Below the pieces are notes generated by a model. It searched no databases. It saw nothing but the letters and a program-made list of their open reading frames with translations, and was not told the origin of the DNA. A DNA stretch of 64,000 bases from Brevibacillus laterosporus LMG 15441 (GTDB taxonomy: Bacteria; Bacillota; Bacilli; Brevibacillales; Brevibacillaceae), in contig NZ_CP007806.1 of NCBI RefSeq assembly GCF_000219535.2, forward strand, positions 142,501-206,500. The letters run 5' to 3'. The number at the start of each line of letters is the position of its first letter. Within the stretch, counting starts at the first letter, position 1. The position numbers and the translations under genes were made by a program. Shown here one piece after another: positions 1-10,796 of the stretch.

Positions 1-915
<915 letters not shown>

Positions 916-976
916 ACATTGCCTTTATGCTGACTTTCATTATCTAGTTTTCAGAGAATGAAGTTCATGAATAGAT

Positions 977-1010
977 TCTCTCAACAGATTATTGTTGAGA
1001 GATTTTTCGT
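977..1010 (+). terminator. rRNA operon terminator
   Basis: A perfect 10-bp stem (tctctcaaca at 977-986, tgttgagaga at 993-1002) with a 6-base loop is followed by five Ts. It lies about 60 bases after the 23S 3' end, so the operon appears to end here. Confidence 0.85.
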
Positions 1011-1210
1011 TTTATGAAAAGATTATTTAGATAGAATCATAGTGTATCTTATTGCCGTGTTAAATCGTATTACATAAGAGAACATTAGAACATATATGCA
1101 CATGAAGATATGACTTAGGTTATAACCAATGGTATGATATGCTAAGGATAAGAATCAAATCCGGCTAAATATACTTTTCCTACATGAATTAGGCCTTCCT
1201 CATCTTCGTA

Positions 1211-1283
1211 CCCCAATCATAGGACACCCATTGAAGCCTTACAGAACATGTAAGGCATACTGGTATGTAAAAAGAATTGGGGG
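1211..1283 (+). promoter_or_regulatory. Candidate structured leader of the glycosyltransferase gene
   Basis: ccccaat at 1211-1217 can pair with attgggg at 1276-1282, enclosing a perfect 7-bp hairpin, gccttac at 1236-1242 with gtaaggc at 1250-1256. The element ends about 28 bases before the ribosome-binding site. I do not recognise it as a named riboswitch class. It could be a protein or RNA control site, or chance. Confidence 0.35.
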
Positions 1284-1325
1284 CAAGTGAACTGATGTTG
1301 GAATAGACAGCAAAGGAGAGTCGAA

Positions 1326-2426
1326 ATGAAAAAGATACTCATCTTTTCCGCCTCCATTGGCAACGGTCATAACCAGGCTGCTCGTGCGATTCAGGAAGAG
1401 TTAAGCGAACTTGGTTATGCTTCTATGGTAATTGACACCCTTGAATATATAAGTCCAACCTTCCATAAAATCTTATTGGAAAGCTATACGAATATATTAA
1501 AACTCTCTCCAAGTGTTTGGGGTAAAATTTATCATAATACAGAGAAAACCAGACTTTTTGATATGAACGTTTTTGTTAATAAGCTACTAGCAAATAATTT
1601 AAAACGATTGATTAACAGTGTAGAACCGGATGCTTTTATTGCTACGCATCCATTTGCTAGCTGTATGCTCTCTGTATTAAAGGGACGCAATCAATGGACG
1701 GAACCAATTTATACAATTATAACGGATTATACAATCCACCCATCCTGGGTAAATCATCATATTGACCATTATTTTATTGCTAGTGAACAGCTTTTTTACT
1801 TAGTTGATCTTTATCATGAAAATCGGCAAAAATTTAAACCAATGGGCATCCCGATTATGCGCAAATTTAGAGAAGAGGTTCATAAACAGGAGCTTCGTGC
1901 TAAATTTGAGATTAAGCCAGACCAAAAGGTGTTAATATTGTCCGGTGGTGGATTAGGGTTAGGCCCCATGGATAAAGTATTACAAGGTCTCGATGCCTTA
2001 CATATTCCTTTAAAAATTTTCGTCTTAACAGGTCTAAATGAAAAATTATATAGAAGTGTTACAAACCGTTCGTATTCTCATGATGTAGTGGCATTACAAT
2101 ATGTAGATAATTTTCATGAGTATTTAGAAGTAGCCGATGCGATTGTAACAAAATCAGGTGGTCTAACAACTGCTGAGGTATTAAGCAAACGTGTCCCGAT
2201 GGTTATATTTAATCCATTGCCAGGTCAAGAGGAACGAAATAGTCACTTTTTGTTAAACAATGGCTGTGCTGTCCACGCTACAGAGAGTCGAAATTTGATA
2301 TACTCAATTGAGCAAGTGCTTTTAGATGAACAAAAGTCTAAAGCAATGCGACAACAAGCAGAGATGATTGCACGTCCGTTTGCCGCTTATGACATTGCTG
2401 CATTTATTAAGCAAGATATGCAGTAG
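1326..2426 (+). CDS. MGDG synthase / processive diacylglycerol glucosyltransferase family protein
   Basis: This 366-aa GT-B glycosyltransferase resembles plant MGDG synthase, Bacillus UgtP and MurG. The N-terminal domain has the family motif SIGNGHNQAARAI (residues 9-21). The C-terminal half carries a nucleotide-sugar binding region with a glycine-rich SGGGLGLGP stretch near residue 205 and TKSGGLTTAEVL near 275, typical of UDP-hexose binding. Members move glucose or galactose from a UDP-sugar to diacylglycerol at the inner face of the membrane, making glycolipids and lipoteichoic acid anchors. Whether this one is UgtP itself cannot be told here. Start ATG 1326 has AAAGGAGAG 7-8 bases upstream. 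A HAD hydrolase follows after 61 bases and may be cotranscribed. Confidence 0.85.
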   Translation: MKKILIFSASIGNGHNQAARAIQEELSELGYASMVIDTLEYISPTFHKILLESYTNILKLSPSVWGKIYHNTEKTRLFDMNVFVNKLLANNLKRLINSVEPDAFIATHPFASCMLSVLKGRNQWTEPIYTIITDYTIHPSWVNHHIDHYFIASEQLFYLVDLYHENRQKFKPMGIPIMRKFREEVHKQELRAKFEIKPDQKVLILSGGGLGLGPMDKVLQGLDALHIPLKIFVLTGLNEKLYRSVTNRSYSHDVVALQYVDNFHEYLEVADAIVTKSGGLTTAEVLSKRVPMVIFNPLPGQEERNSHFLLNNGCAVHATESRNLIYSIEQVLLDEQKSKAMRQQAEMIARPFAAYDIAAFIKQDMQ

Positions 2427-2487
2427 ATGAGTGAGTTCTATGAAAATCGGTCACAATCATGTAACAACACGATATTGAGGTGGTAGA

Positions 2488-3159
2488 GTGAGCATACAGC
2501 ATGCCGTTATTTTTGATATGGATGGTACTTTATTGCAAACAGAGTCTATGGCTATTCCAGGTTTTAGACGCACCTTTCAAGATTTACGAGATCGCCAGCT
2601 ATGGGATGGTGAACTTCCTGATGATCATGCAATTACTAATACTCTTGGCATGGTTCTAGATGAAATATGGGATATACTGCTACCGGAAGCAGATGAAAAG
2701 ACAAGAGAACTGGCTACGGAGTTATTAGCTAAGCATGAAGAGAAATTATTGGATGAAGGTGTTGTTTCCCTGTATCCGGGAGTGGTAGAACAACTAACAG
2801 CACTGCACGAGAAGGGAATTGCGCTTTTTGTAGCATCTAATGCCATGGACGGTTATGTCGAAGCAATATGTGAGCACTTTAACATCACGCATCTTTTTAC
2901 TGATCTATACTCAGCCGGACGTTTCCAAACCGAGTCAAAAGTAGATCTAGTAGCCCTTCTTCTAAAAACATACGATATTAAGCAGGCAGTCATGGTAGGA
3001 GATCGTAAGTCAGATGTTGAGGCAGGTAAAAAAAATCATTTATGGACAATAGGCTGTGATTTTGGCTTTGCTGATTCTGGTGAGTTGAAAAACGCAGATG
3101 TAGTCATTCAAGGCTATGCGGAATTACTTCAACAAGTACCATTTTATCAATCTAAATAA
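2488..3159 (+). CDS. HAD-superfamily hydrolase (phosphoglycolate phosphatase-like)
   Basis: A 223-aa haloacid dehalogenase phosphatase. Motif I is FDMDGTLLQTES at residues 9-20, with the nucleophilic Asp and acid-base Asp. Motif II is the Ser/Asn region FVASNAM near 114. Motif IV is MVGDRKSDVEAGKK near 169-182, with the two Mg-binding aspartates. A helical cap between motifs I and II indicates a type C1 cap, as in Gph, PpaX and beta-phosphoglucomutase. Start GTG 2488 follows TTGAGGTGG. The substrate cannot be read from sequence. It lies between the glycosyltransferase and a terminator, so the two genes may form one unit. Confidence 0.85.
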   Translation: MSIQHAVIFDMDGTLLQTESMAIPGFRRTFQDLRDRQLWDGELPDDHAITNTLGMVLDEIWDILLPEADEKTRELATELLAKHEEKLLDEGVVSLYPGVVEQLTALHEKGIALFVASNAMDGYVEAICEHFNITHLFTDLYSAGRFQTESKVDLVALLLKTYDIKQAVMVGDRKSDVEAGKKNHLWTIGCDFGFADSGELKNADVVIQGYAELLQQVPFYQSK

Positions 3160-3172
3160 ACAGGTAAAAGTG

Positions 3173-3199
3173 AACCACCTTTTTAAAGGTGGTTTTTTT
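3173..3199 (+). terminator. Terminator after the HAD hydrolase gene
   Basis: A 9-bp stem, aaccacctt at 3173-3181 with aaggtggtt at 3186-3194, and a 4-base loop are followed by a T run. It isolates the following stress operon from upstream transcription. Confidence 0.9.
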
Positions 3200-3260
3200 G
3201 ATTGATGCAGGTTGAAATAGACCTTTTTTGACCAAAATAAAGGAGTAAGGGAAATAAGGG

Positions 3261-3315
3261 TTGAAAGTAAATAAAAAAGTAATTATAATAAAAGTCAAAG
3301 ATAGTCAAAGTCAAA
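3261..3315 (+). promoter_or_regulatory. Sigma-A promoter with CtsR operator for the ctsR-clpC operon
   Basis: The -35 is TTGAAA (3261-3266) and the -10 a perfect TATAAT (3284-3289), spaced 17. Immediately downstream, over the expected start of transcription, are direct heptads AGTCAAA (3293-3299) and AGTCAAA (3303-3309) separated by GAT. This fits the established CtsR consensus of two RGTCAAA heptads with NAN between. A third heptad AGTCAAA (3309-3315) overlaps the end of the second. CtsR bound here would block transcription and release it on heat or protein stress. Confidence 0.92.
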
Positions 3316-3384
3316 TTGACTAACTAAAAAATCAATTTTAACGCCCTTAGTTTCACTCATATTCTTAGGCAAGGAGGCGACACT

Positions 3385-3849
3385 TTGCGAAATATATCGG
3401 ACATCATTGAGCGGCATTTAAAGAGCATACTTCAGGAGAGTCCGAATGGAGCTATTGAAATTCAGCGGAGTGATATTGCCGAAAAGTTTCAATGTGTACC
3501 GTCCCAAATTAATTACGTCATTAACACTCGTTTCTCTATTGAAAAAGGATATATTGTTGAAAGTAAACGTGGCGGTGGAGGCTTTATCCGGATTCGAAAG
3601 GCACAAATTTTGTGTAAGGATACATTACAGGAGCTTTTGACGGAAGAAATGATTGGGGATAGTATAACTCAATCATACGGTTACTCTATCATTGATCGAT
3701 TGGTGGAAGAAAGATGGATTAGTTTACGAGAAGCCACCTTAATGAAGGTAGCCACCTCAAGACAGGTGCTGATGGTTAATACATCTTTACGAGATCAGCT
3801 AAGAGCTAGTATCTTAAAGCATATGATTACATCGATTCTCATAACATAG
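3385..3849 (+). CDS. ctsR: CtsR, transcriptional repressor of class III stress genes
   Basis: A 154-aa dimeric winged-helix repressor that binds the heptad operator upstream of its own gene. The DNA-binding half is residues 1-70. The wing contains R62 and the tetraglycine loop GGGG at 63-66 followed by FIRI. In characterised CtsR proteins this glycine loop senses heat and the adjacent arginine is the one McsB acts on. The C-terminal half is the dimer and McsB/ClpC recognition domain. Start TTG 3385 is chosen because AAGGAGG (3371-3377) lies 7 bases upstream and the protein then has the family length. First gene of ctsR-mcsA-mcsB-clpC. Confidence 0.96.
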   Translation: MRNISDIIERHLKSILQESPNGAIEIQRSDIAEKFQCVPSQINYVINTRFSIEKGYIVESKRGGGGFIRIRKAQILCKDTLQELLTEEMIGDSITQSYGYSIIDRLVEERWISLREATLMKVATSRQVLMVNTSLRDQLRASILKHMITSILIT

Positions 3850-3926
3850 AAGTTACACCTTTGCAAAAAATAGAATTAACCCTAAAAGTCTGGTTGTACC
3901 GATTGACTTGTAAGGAGGTTCTTATT

Positions 3927-4463
3927 ATGAATTGTGAAGAGTGCGGCAAACGTCCCGCAACCTTACATCTTACCAAAATCGTAAATGGTGAAAAGTCTGA
4001 GACTCACATTTGCGAGCAATGTGCCAAGGAAAAAGGCGAATATTTCTCAGGCTTTGGTAATTTTGGTCTAAATAATTTATTGGCTGGTCTATTAAATTTT
4101 GACCCAATGAACAAAGGTGTCAGCAGTCAACAGATGAACCAAAATACAGTTTCTCCGCTTACGCGTTGCGAAACCTGCGGATTAACCTATACACAATTTA
4201 GCAAGAGTGGTCGTTTTGGTTGCAGTGATTGTTATAACCATTTTGGGGCTAAACTTGACCCGCTTTTTAGAAGAATTCATGGAAATACCCAGCATATGGG
4301 GAAAGTACCTGAACGTACAGGTAGCCAATTAAAGATAAAAAAGGATTTACAGCAACTAAAAACTGCTCTTCAACAGCATATTGCTACAGAGGAGTTTGAA
4401 AAGGCAGCGGAAATTAGAGACCGTATTCGTGCATTGGAACAAAAGATTGAACAATCCAAGTGA
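3927..4463 (+). CDS. mcsA: McsA, zinc-binding activator of the McsB arginine kinase
   Basis: A 178-aa adaptor. CEEC at residues 3-6, CEQC near 29-32, and a second pair of Cys-x2-Cys motifs (CETC and CSDC) in the middle would bind two zinc ions. The C-terminal 40 residues form a UvrB/UvrC-type UVR motif, predicted coiled coil, containing EEFEKAAEIRDRIRAL. In characterised systems McsA activates McsB and links it to ClpC and CtsR. Start ATG 3927 is chosen over in-frame upstream codons because TAAGGAGG at 3911-3918 is placed for it and the protein begins with the conserved MNCEEC. The next gene follows after 26 bases. Confidence 0.94.
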   Translation: MNCEECGKRPATLHLTKIVNGEKSETHICEQCAKEKGEYFSGFGNFGLNNLLAGLLNFDPMNKGVSSQQMNQNTVSPLTRCETCGLTYTQFSKSGRFGCSDCYNHFGAKLDPLFRRIHGNTQHMGKVPERTGSQLKIKKDLQQLKTALQQHIATEEFEKAAEIRDRIRALEQKIEQSK

Positions 4464-4489
4464 ATAAATGGTGGAGGTGAACATCAAGT

Positions 4490-5554
4490 ATGTCCCTACA
4501 GCGTTTTACCCAGCACCCATGGAGTAATTGGATGAAAGGCGAGGGTCCTGATTCTGATATTGTAATTAGTACGCGGTTGCGAATCGCTAGGAACCTACGT
4601 CAGCATCCTTTTCCACTCTTAGCTACTGACTCACAAGCAGAAGAGGTCGTACGTAAAGTAAAAGAAGTAATCGATTCGTCTTCTATGAAGAAGAAAGGCG
4701 CCTTCGAACTGTTGTCCATGGAGGACATGAAGCCTCTCGAAAAGAGAGTGCTGGTAGAAAAACATCTTATCAGCCCCAATTTGGCAGAGGAATCCAGAAA
4801 AGGTGCCGTCATTTTAAGTGAGGACGAATCCATCAGTGTATTGGTCAATGAAGAAGATCATCTACGTATTCAGGTTTTCTTGCCAGGTTTCCAATTACGG
4901 GAAGCCTGGGAAAAAGGAAGCAAGATGGATGATATCTTCGAAAAACAAGTCAATTATGCTTTTGATGAAAAACGAGGCTATTTAACTAGTTGTCCTACAA
5001 ACGTAGGTACTGGTATACGTGCTTCTGTCATGTTACATTTACCGGCACTTGTGATGACCCAGCAGATTAATCGAATTTTGCAGGCAATTACTCAGGTAGG
5101 CTTGGTTGTTCGCGGTTTGTATGGGGAAGGAAGCGAAGCTGTTGGCAACCTCTTTCAGCTTTCCAATCAAGTGACACTCGGTATGTCGGAAGCAGATATT
5201 ATCTCAAATCTATACAGCGTTGCAAGCCAAATTATTGAACAAGAGCGAGAAGCGCGACAGTATTTGCAAGAGCATAGTCGCATATCTATTGAGGATAAGA
5301 TTTTTCGTTCTTATGGGATTTTGACTCATGCCAGAACGGTCGAATCAAAAGAAGCGGCTCAGCGCTTATCTGATGTACGCTTGGGAATAGATTTGGGTTA
5401 TTTACAAGCATGCAGCCCATTTGTTGTAAATGAACTGTTAGTTAGCACACAACCCGGTTTTTTACAATATGATGCGGGACAGAAATTAACAGCAGAACAA
5501 CGAGATGAGCGTAGAGCTTCTGTCATTCGAGAACGACTAAAATGCAATTCATAA
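4490..5554 (+). CDS. mcsB: McsB, protein arginine kinase
   Basis: A 354-aa guanidino phosphotransferase. It phosphorylates arginine residues on CtsR and damaged proteins, marking them for ClpCP. The N-terminal catalytic domain has STRLRIARNLRQHPFP near residue 27, the nucleotide-binding arginine region. The phosphagen-kinase signature is CPTNVGTGIRASV near residue 168, with the conserved Cys. The C-terminal domain supplies the phosphoarginine-binding and dimer surface. Start ATG 4490 has GGAGGTG about 10 bases upstream. Length matches the family. Third gene in the operon, 27 bases before clpC. Confidence 0.96.
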   Translation: MSLQRFTQHPWSNWMKGEGPDSDIVISTRLRIARNLRQHPFPLLATDSQAEEVVRKVKEVIDSSSMKKKGAFELLSMEDMKPLEKRVLVEKHLISPNLAEESRKGAVILSEDESISVLVNEEDHLRIQVFLPGFQLREAWEKGSKMDDIFEKQVNYAFDEKRGYLTSCPTNVGTGIRASVMLHLPALVMTQQINRILQAITQVGLVVRGLYGEGSEAVGNLFQLSNQVTLGMSEADIISNLYSVASQIIEQEREARQYLQEHSRISIEDKIFRSYGILTHARTVESKEAAQRLSDVRLGIDLGYLQACSPFVVNELLVSTQPGFLQYDAGQKLTAEQRDERRASVIRERLKCNS

Positions 5555-5581
5555 GAGAAGAGTAATGGAGGTGCTTATACT

Positions 5582-8044
5582 ATGATGTTTGGACGATTTA
5601 CAGAGCGTGCACAAAAAGTATTAGCTTTAGCATTGGAAGAGGCAGTTCGTTTAGGTCACAAAGATATTGGAACCGAACATGTTCTTTTAGGTCTGATCCG
5701 AGAGGGAGAAGGAATTGCGGCAAAAGCACTTCAAGCACTCGGTCTCGGACTTGATAAAATTCAAAATGAAGTGGAATCTTTAATCGGTCGTGCTCCTGAA
5801 CAACCGGCAAACACGACGAATTATACACCAAACTACACCCCACGAGCTAAGAAAGTAATTGAGCTGTCCATGGACGAGGCTCGCAAGCTAGGTCATACGT
5901 ACGTGGGAACCGAACATATTTTGTTGGGTCTAATTCGCGAGGGAGAGGGAATTGCTGCGCGAATTATGAACAACTTAGGCATTAGCCTAAATAAAGCACG
6001 TCAACAGGTATTGCAACTATTGGGCAGCTCAGAAATGATGTCATCTCATCAGCCTTCTGGAAGCAATGCATCGGCAAATACTCCTACTTTAGATGGATTA
6101 GCACGGGACTTGACGGCTATTGCTAAAGAAGGTTCACTTGATCCGGTGATCGGTCGTCAGAAGGAAATTGAACGTGTGATTCAGGTATTGAGCAGACGGA
6201 CAAAGAATAACCCCGTATTAATTGGTGAACCGGGTGTTGGTAAGACAGCGATAGCTGAGGGTCTAGCCCAAAAAATTGTTAATAATGAGATTCCAGAAAC
6301 ATTGCGTGATAAACGTGTCATGACTTTAGATATGGGTACAGTGGTAGCTGGCACCAAATATCGTGGAGAATTCGAGGATCGTCTGAAAAAAATTATGGAT
6401 GAAATTCGACAAGCAGGAAATATAATTCTGTTCATTGACGAGTTGCATACATTAATTGGAGCAGGTGGGGCTGAGGGAGCGATTGATGCATCCAATATTC
6501 TTAAACCAGCACTTGCTCGCGGCGAGCTACAATGTGTCGGTGCTACCACGCTGGATGAGTATCGTAAATACATTGAGAAGGATGCCGCGCTCGAACGCCG
6601 CTTCCAACCCATTCAAGTAGATGAACCGACTCCTGAAGATGCGATAAAAATCTTAAGCGGTTTACGTGATCGTTATGAAGCTCATCATCGTGTAAAAATT
6701 ACAGATGAAGCTATTAATCAGGCGGTAAAAATGTCAGATCGTTATATAACGGATCGCTTTTTGCCAGATAAAGCTATTGATTTAATTGACGAGGCAGCTT
6801 CCAAGGTTCGCCTGCAATCCTTTACCGTACCACCTAACCTAAAAGAGCTAGAAGCACGATTAGAAGAGGTTCGCAAAGAAAAGGACGCAGCCGTACAATC
6901 TCAGGAATTTGAAGAAGCTGCAGCGTTAAGAGATAAGGAACAAAAACTACGCGAGGAGCTCGATTCCACGAAGAAGGATTGGAAAGAGAGACAAGGAAAA
7001 CTAAACATGGAGGTTACTCAGGAGGATATCGCTCATGTGGTAGCTAACTGGACTGGTATTCCTGTTTTAAAATTGAAGGAAGAAGAAACAGAACGTCTAT
7101 TAAAAATGGAAGATATTCTACACGACCGAGTTATTGGACAGGACGAGGCTGTTAAATCAGTTGCCCGTGCAGTACGTCGCGCTCGTGCTGGCTTAAAAGA
7201 TCCAAAGCGTCCAATTGGTTCTTTTATCTTCTTAGGCCCTACAGGGGTAGGTAAAACAGAATTAGCTCGTGCTGTGGCTGAAACATTATTCGGTGATGAA
7301 GATGCCATGATCCGTGTAGACATGTCCGAGTACATGGAGAAGCACACCACGGCCCGTCTAGTCGGTGCGCCTCCAGGATATGTGGGTTATGATGAAGGCG
7401 GTCAATTGACAGAAAAGGTTCGCCGTAAACCATACTCAGTTATTTTGCTAGACGAAATTGAAAAGGCACATCCAGATGTCTTTAATATTTTATTACAAGT
7501 GCTTGATGATGGAAGATTAACAGATTCTAAAGGACGGACAGTTGATTTCCGCAATACGGTAGTCATCATGACATCCAATGTGGGTGCAAGCATGATTAAG
7601 AAAAATAGCTCCCTTGGCTTTACTACAAATGATTCTGAAAAGAAATATCAAGATATGAAAGATAAAGTCATGGATGAATTGAAACGTAGCTTCCGTCCAG
7701 AGTTCCTGAACCGTATCGACGAAATTATTGTGTTCCACTCTCTAGAACAGGAGCATATTGAAAAAATCGTTACCTTGATGACCGAGGACCTGCGCAAACG
7801 CCTAGTCGAACAGGAGATTGATTTCAAACTAAGCGAAGAGGCTAAGAAAATTCTCGCTAAAGAGGGCTTTGATCCCGCCTATGGTGCACGACCTCTACGT
7901 CGGGCAATTCAACGAAATATTGAAGACCGCTTATCTGAGGAATTGCTCAAGGGAACGATCACAAAAGGAGATACCGTTCAAATTGATGCGGAAGACGGCA
8001 AATTAACGGTAAAACGCTTGGAACAAGTAAAAGTAACAAAATAA
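5582..8044 (+). CDS. clpC: ClpC, AAA+ unfoldase subunit of the ClpCP protease
   Basis: An 820-aa class I Hsp100 ATPase. The N domain (1-150) has two Clp-N repeats; the repeated segment [20 protein letters not shown] appears in variant form about 78 residues later. AAA1 has Walker A GEPGVGKT near 212 and Walker B ILFIDE. A UVR-type coiled-coil middle domain lies near 410-470 and distinguishes ClpC from ClpA. AAA2 has Walker A GPTGVGKT near 551 and Walker [12 protein letters not shown]. It degrades McsB-marked substrates with ClpP. ATG 5582 and ATG 5585 are both possible starts behind GGAGGTG. Confidence 0.97.
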   Translation: MMFGRFTERAQKVLALALEEAVRLGHKDIGTEHVLLGLIREGEGIAAKALQALGLGLDKIQNEVESLIGRAPEQPANTTNYTPNYTPRAKKVIELSMDEARKLGHTYVGTEHILLGLIREGEGIAARIMNNLGISLNKARQQVLQLLGSSEMMSSHQPSGSNASANTPTLDGLARDLTAIAKEGSLDPVIGRQKEIERVIQVLSRRTKNNPVLIGEPGVGKTAIAEGLAQKIVNNEIPETLRDKRVMTLDMGTVVAGTKYRGEFEDRLKKIMDEIRQAGNIILFIDELHTLIGAGGAEGAIDASNILKPALARGELQCVGATTLDEYRKYIEKDAALERRFQPIQVDEPTPEDAIKILSGLRDRYEAHHRVKITDEAINQAVKMSDRYITDRFLPDKAIDLIDEAASKVRLQSFTVPPNLKELEARLEEVRKEKDAAVQSQEFEEAAALRDKEQKLREELDSTKKDWKERQGKLNMEVTQEDIAHVVANWTGIPVLKLKEEETERLLKMEDILHDRVIGQDEAVKSVARAVRRARAGLKDPKRPIGSFIFLGPTGVGKTELARAVAETLFGDEDAMIRVDMSEYMEKHTTARLVGAPPGYVGYDEGGQLTEKVRRKPYSVILLDEIEKAHPDVFNILLQVLDDGRLTDSKGRTVDFRNTVVIMTSNVGASMIKKNSSLGFTTNDSEKKYQDMKDKVMDELKRSFRPEFLNRIDEIIVFHSLEQEHIEKIVTLMTEDLRKRLVEQEIDFKLSEEAKKILAKEGFDPAYGARPLRRAIQRNIEDRLSEELLKGTITKGDTVQIDAEDGKLTVKRLEQVKVTK

Positions 8045-8092
8045 ACGAATCTTGAAGCAAAACATGGTATAATTTCAGGAGAAAGCAGTACG

Positions 8093-8123
8093 TATCCCCG
8101 AAGATGATTCGGGGATATTTTTT
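8093..8123 (+). terminator. Terminator after clpC
   Basis: The stem atccccgaa (8094-8102) and ttcggggat (8108-8116) with loop gatga is followed by TATTTTTT. It lies 50 bases after the clpC stop. A TGgTATAAT extended -10 match sits at 8065-8073, just upstream, so the hairpin may also end or attenuate a short transcript leading into radA. Confidence 0.85.
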
Positions 8124-8235
8124 ATACATCTAGCATACATGTAAGGTGATATAAAAATGCTGTCCATTAGCAGGATTTAACAGTAGTTGCACGAACAACA
8201 AGTAGAATGAATTTATAGATACGGGAGTATGTTAT

Positions 8236-9600
8236 ATGTCAAAAGTAAAAACAAAGTTTGTGTGTCAGGAATGCGGGTACGAAAGTCCTAAATGGCTGGG
8301 CAAATGCCCAGGCTGTAATAATTGGAATACAATGGTTGAGGAATTAGAGCGTAAACAAGCCGGTGGTAGAGAGCGTGGTATGTCCACTAAACAAAAGGCA
8401 CAGCCCATCACAGAGGTCATAAGTGAGGAGGAACCACGGTTAGATACCACCTTAGGTGAATTAAACCGTGTCTTAGGTGGCGGTTTAGTTTTGGGATCGT
8501 TGGTGCTTGTTGGGGGAGATCCGGGGATCGGAAAGTCTACCTTACTTCTCCAAACTTCCTTTGCTCTTGCCCATCAGAATAATAAAGTGTTGTATATCTC
8601 CGGTGAGGAGTCTGTTAAACAAATTAAAATGCGAGCTGATCGGCTTGGTGTACAAACATCAAATCTACTAGTAGTGACGGAGACTGATTTGGAGCAGGTG
8701 GAGGAGCAGATCACGTTTGTCGACCCTGATGTGGTTATTATTGACTCAATCCAAACCATTTTTCATCCTGCTGTCACATCCGCAGCAGGGAGTGTAGCTC
8801 AAGTCCGAGAGTGTACCAGCCATCTGATGCGAATAGCAAAAAGTAAAGGTATCGCTATCTTTATTGTCGGACATGTTACAAAAGAAGGAGCAATCGCTGG
8901 ACCGCGTATGCTTGAGCATATGGTTGATGCTGTTCTTTACTTTGAAGGAGATCGACATAATACCTTCCGTATTTTACGAGCGGTTAAAAATCGATTTGGT
9001 TCTACAAATGAAATGGGTATTTTTGAAATGAAAGAAAAAGGGCTAGCTGAAGTAGAAAACCCATCTGAGCTATTCTTAGCGGAACGACCAATTGGAGTTG
9101 CTGGATCAACGGTAGTAGCAAGTATGGAAGGAACTCGCCCCGTGCTTGTTGAACTACAGGCATTAGTTTCCCCAACCAGCTTTGCTACTCCTCGTCGAAT
9201 GGCAACAGGGGTAGACCATCAGCGAATCGCTATGATTATGGCAGTTTTGGAGAAACGAGTAGGCTTAATGCTACAAAATCAAGATGCCTATGTAAACGTA
9301 GCAGGTGGGGTCCGGTTAGATGAGCCCGCTATTGACTTAGCGATTGCGGTAAGCATTGCTAGTAGCTTTCGAGATCATTCAACGAACCCATATGATGTAG
9401 TGATTGGAGAAATAGGTTTAACAGGCGAAGTCCGCGGTGTTTCACGAATTGAGCAGCGTATACGCGAAGCGGAAAAACTGGGCTTTAAGCGGGTCATTAT
9501 TCCAGAGAGAAGCATACGAGGACTAGATAAGCCTGCTGGGATTGAGGTAATTGGTGTGAAAAATGTGGAGGAAGCTTTGCAATATGCATTAAGGGGGTAG
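8236..9600 (+). CDS. radA: RadA, DNA repair ATPase / branch-migration helicase
   Basis: A 454-aa RecA-family protein acting in recombination intermediate processing. The N-terminal zinc ribbon is [11 protein letters not shown] at residues 10-20 and CPGC at 24-27. The RecA-like core has Walker [11 protein letters not shown] near 94-103 and Walker [11 protein letters not shown]. The RadA-specific KNRFG motif is near 252. The C-terminal third is the Lon-protease-like domain. Start ATG 8236 has a modest site, CGGGAG, about 9 bases upstream. disA begins within 10 bases of the stop, so the two are translationally linked. Confidence 0.96.
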   Translation: MSKVKTKFVCQECGYESPKWLGKCPGCNNWNTMVEELERKQAGGRERGMSTKQKAQPITEVISEEEPRLDTTLGELNRVLGGGLVLGSLVLVGGDPGIGKSTLLLQTSFALAHQNNKVLYISGEESVKQIKMRADRLGVQTSNLLVVTETDLEQVEEQITFVDPDVVIIDSIQTIFHPAVTSAAGSVAQVRECTSHLMRIAKSKGIAIFIVGHVTKEGAIAGPRMLEHMVDAVLYFEGDRHNTFRILRAVKNRFGSTNEMGIFEMKEKGLAEVENPSELFLAERPIGVAGSTVVASMEGTRPVLVELQALVSPTSFATPRRMATGVDHQRIAMIMAVLEKRVGLMLQNQDAYVNVAGGVRLDEPAIDLAIAVSIASSFRDHSTNPYDVVIGEIGLTGEVRGVSRIEQRIREAEKLGFKRVIIPERSIRGLDKPAGIEVIGVKNVEEALQYALRG

Positions 9601-9609
9601 CTATATTTG

Positions 9610-10656
9610 ATGTTGGATGCTTTGCGTTTTGTCGCTCCAGGCACGCCTTTTCGTGAGGGTCTGGAAAACGTTCTACATGCCAAAACAGGCGCTTTAATTG
9701 TTGTGGGATGTAGTCCACAGATGAAAAACATCATTGACGGTGGTTTTTTTATTGACTGTGAGTTTACTCCAGCCCATTTATATGAATTGGCCAAAATGGA
9801 TGGAGCTATTATTGTCAGCGAGGACGCTAAGCGGATTTTATATGCCAACACACAGCTATTGCCCAGTGGGGCTGTTGTTTCGAATGAAACGGGAACAAGG
9901 CATCGTACAGCCGATCGTACAGCGCGATTAACGAACCATTTGGTTATTGCCATTTCGCAAAGGCGCAATGTCATTACGTTATACCAAGGAACTCAGCGCT
10001 ATGTGATTAAAGATATTAGCGTTATTTTGGCAAAAACGAATCAAGCACTGCAAACTTTGGAAAGATATAAGATGGTATTAGAGCAGGGGCTTACGAATCT
10101 AAGTGCGTTAGAATTTGAACAATTAGTCACTGTTCATGAAATTGTATCGGTTATGCAACGGATTGAGATGGTCATCCGTATAAAGTTAGAGATGAAAAAA
10201 TATATCCTGGAATTAGGTACGGAGGGTCGATTAATTAATCTACAGCTAGAAGAGCTTGTGTTCAATGTGGAGCAAGAGGCAGAGCTACTCATTTTAGACT
10301 ATGCAAAAGATAATAAGGTGGATACTAAGCAAGTCTTAAACGAAATGAGTAAGCTAAGTCCAGAGGAATTAATGGATCCAAGTGTCTTTCTTCGACTATT
10401 GGGGTATATAAATATGAATAAGCTGTCGGACGAGATAGTAATGACACGTGGATATCGATTGCTTAGCAAAATATCTAGACTTCCTTCCACTGTGATTTGC
10501 AATCTCATTTGCCACTTTGGTAATCTACACTTCATTATGATGGCTACTATCGAGGAATTGGACGACGTAGAAGGAATTGGGGAGATTAGAGCGCGAGCCA
10601 TTAAGGACGGATTGAAAAGAATCCAGGAACAAGTGTTCATTGACAGGCACATTTAG
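9610..10656 (+). CDS. disA: DisA, DNA-integrity scanning diadenylate cyclase
   Basis: A 348-aa protein that makes c-di-AMP from two ATP and pauses at branched DNA, linking damage to sporulation control. The DAC domain (about 1-140) has both catalytic signatures, DGA at residues 64-66 and RHRTA at 97-101. A helical linker is followed by a C-terminal helix-hairpin-helix DNA-binding domain with EGIGEIRARAIKDGL near 318. The first bases allow TTG 9607 or ATG 9610; GGGGGT overlapping the radA stop serves either. Co-location with radA matches Bacillus, where RadA binds DisA. Confidence 0.95.
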   Translation: MLDALRFVAPGTPFREGLENVLHAKTGALIVVGCSPQMKNIIDGGFFIDCEFTPAHLYELAKMDGAIIVSEDAKRILYANTQLLPSGAVVSNETGTRHRTADRTARLTNHLVIAISQRRNVITLYQGTQRYVIKDISVILAKTNQALQTLERYKMVLEQGLTNLSALEFEQLVTVHEIVSVMQRIEMVIRIKLEMKKYILELGTEGRLINLQLEELVFNVEQEAELLILDYAKDNKVDTKQVLNEMSKLSPEELMDPSVFLRLLGYINMNKLSDEIVMTRGYRLLSKISRLPSTVICNLICHFGNLHFIMMATIEELDDVEGIGEIRARAIKDGLKRIQEQVFIDRHI

Positions 10657-10796
10657 TTCTATTAGTATGAAGGAATTATGCTACGGTTTTCTTTTTAAAG
10701 TCAACAGGTATAAATTACCCCCTTTTTCTACTCTTACCAATTACGATTAGCCGTAGGGATAGAATATCGCGGGATGATAATTAACGGAGGTAGACT

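Larger units (their letters stand above)
916..1325. other. rRNA operon trailer and intergenic region without a 5S gene
   Basis: This 410-base stretch holds the post-23S spacer, a terminator at 977-1010, and a structured segment just before the glycosyltransferase gene. I looked for a 5S rRNA core and found none on either strand, and no tRNA. The sequence after 1020 is AT-rich with no convincing ORF and no strong sigma-A promoter. Confidence 0.7.

Noticed and set aside
6181..6612. 143-codon minus-strand open frame
   Set aside because: Antisense to the clpC AAA1 domain, low complexity in serine and arginine as expected of a shadow frame.
9375..9974. 199-codon minus-strand open frame across radA and disA
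   Set aside because: It is antisense to two well-supported genes and has no family features or own terminator.
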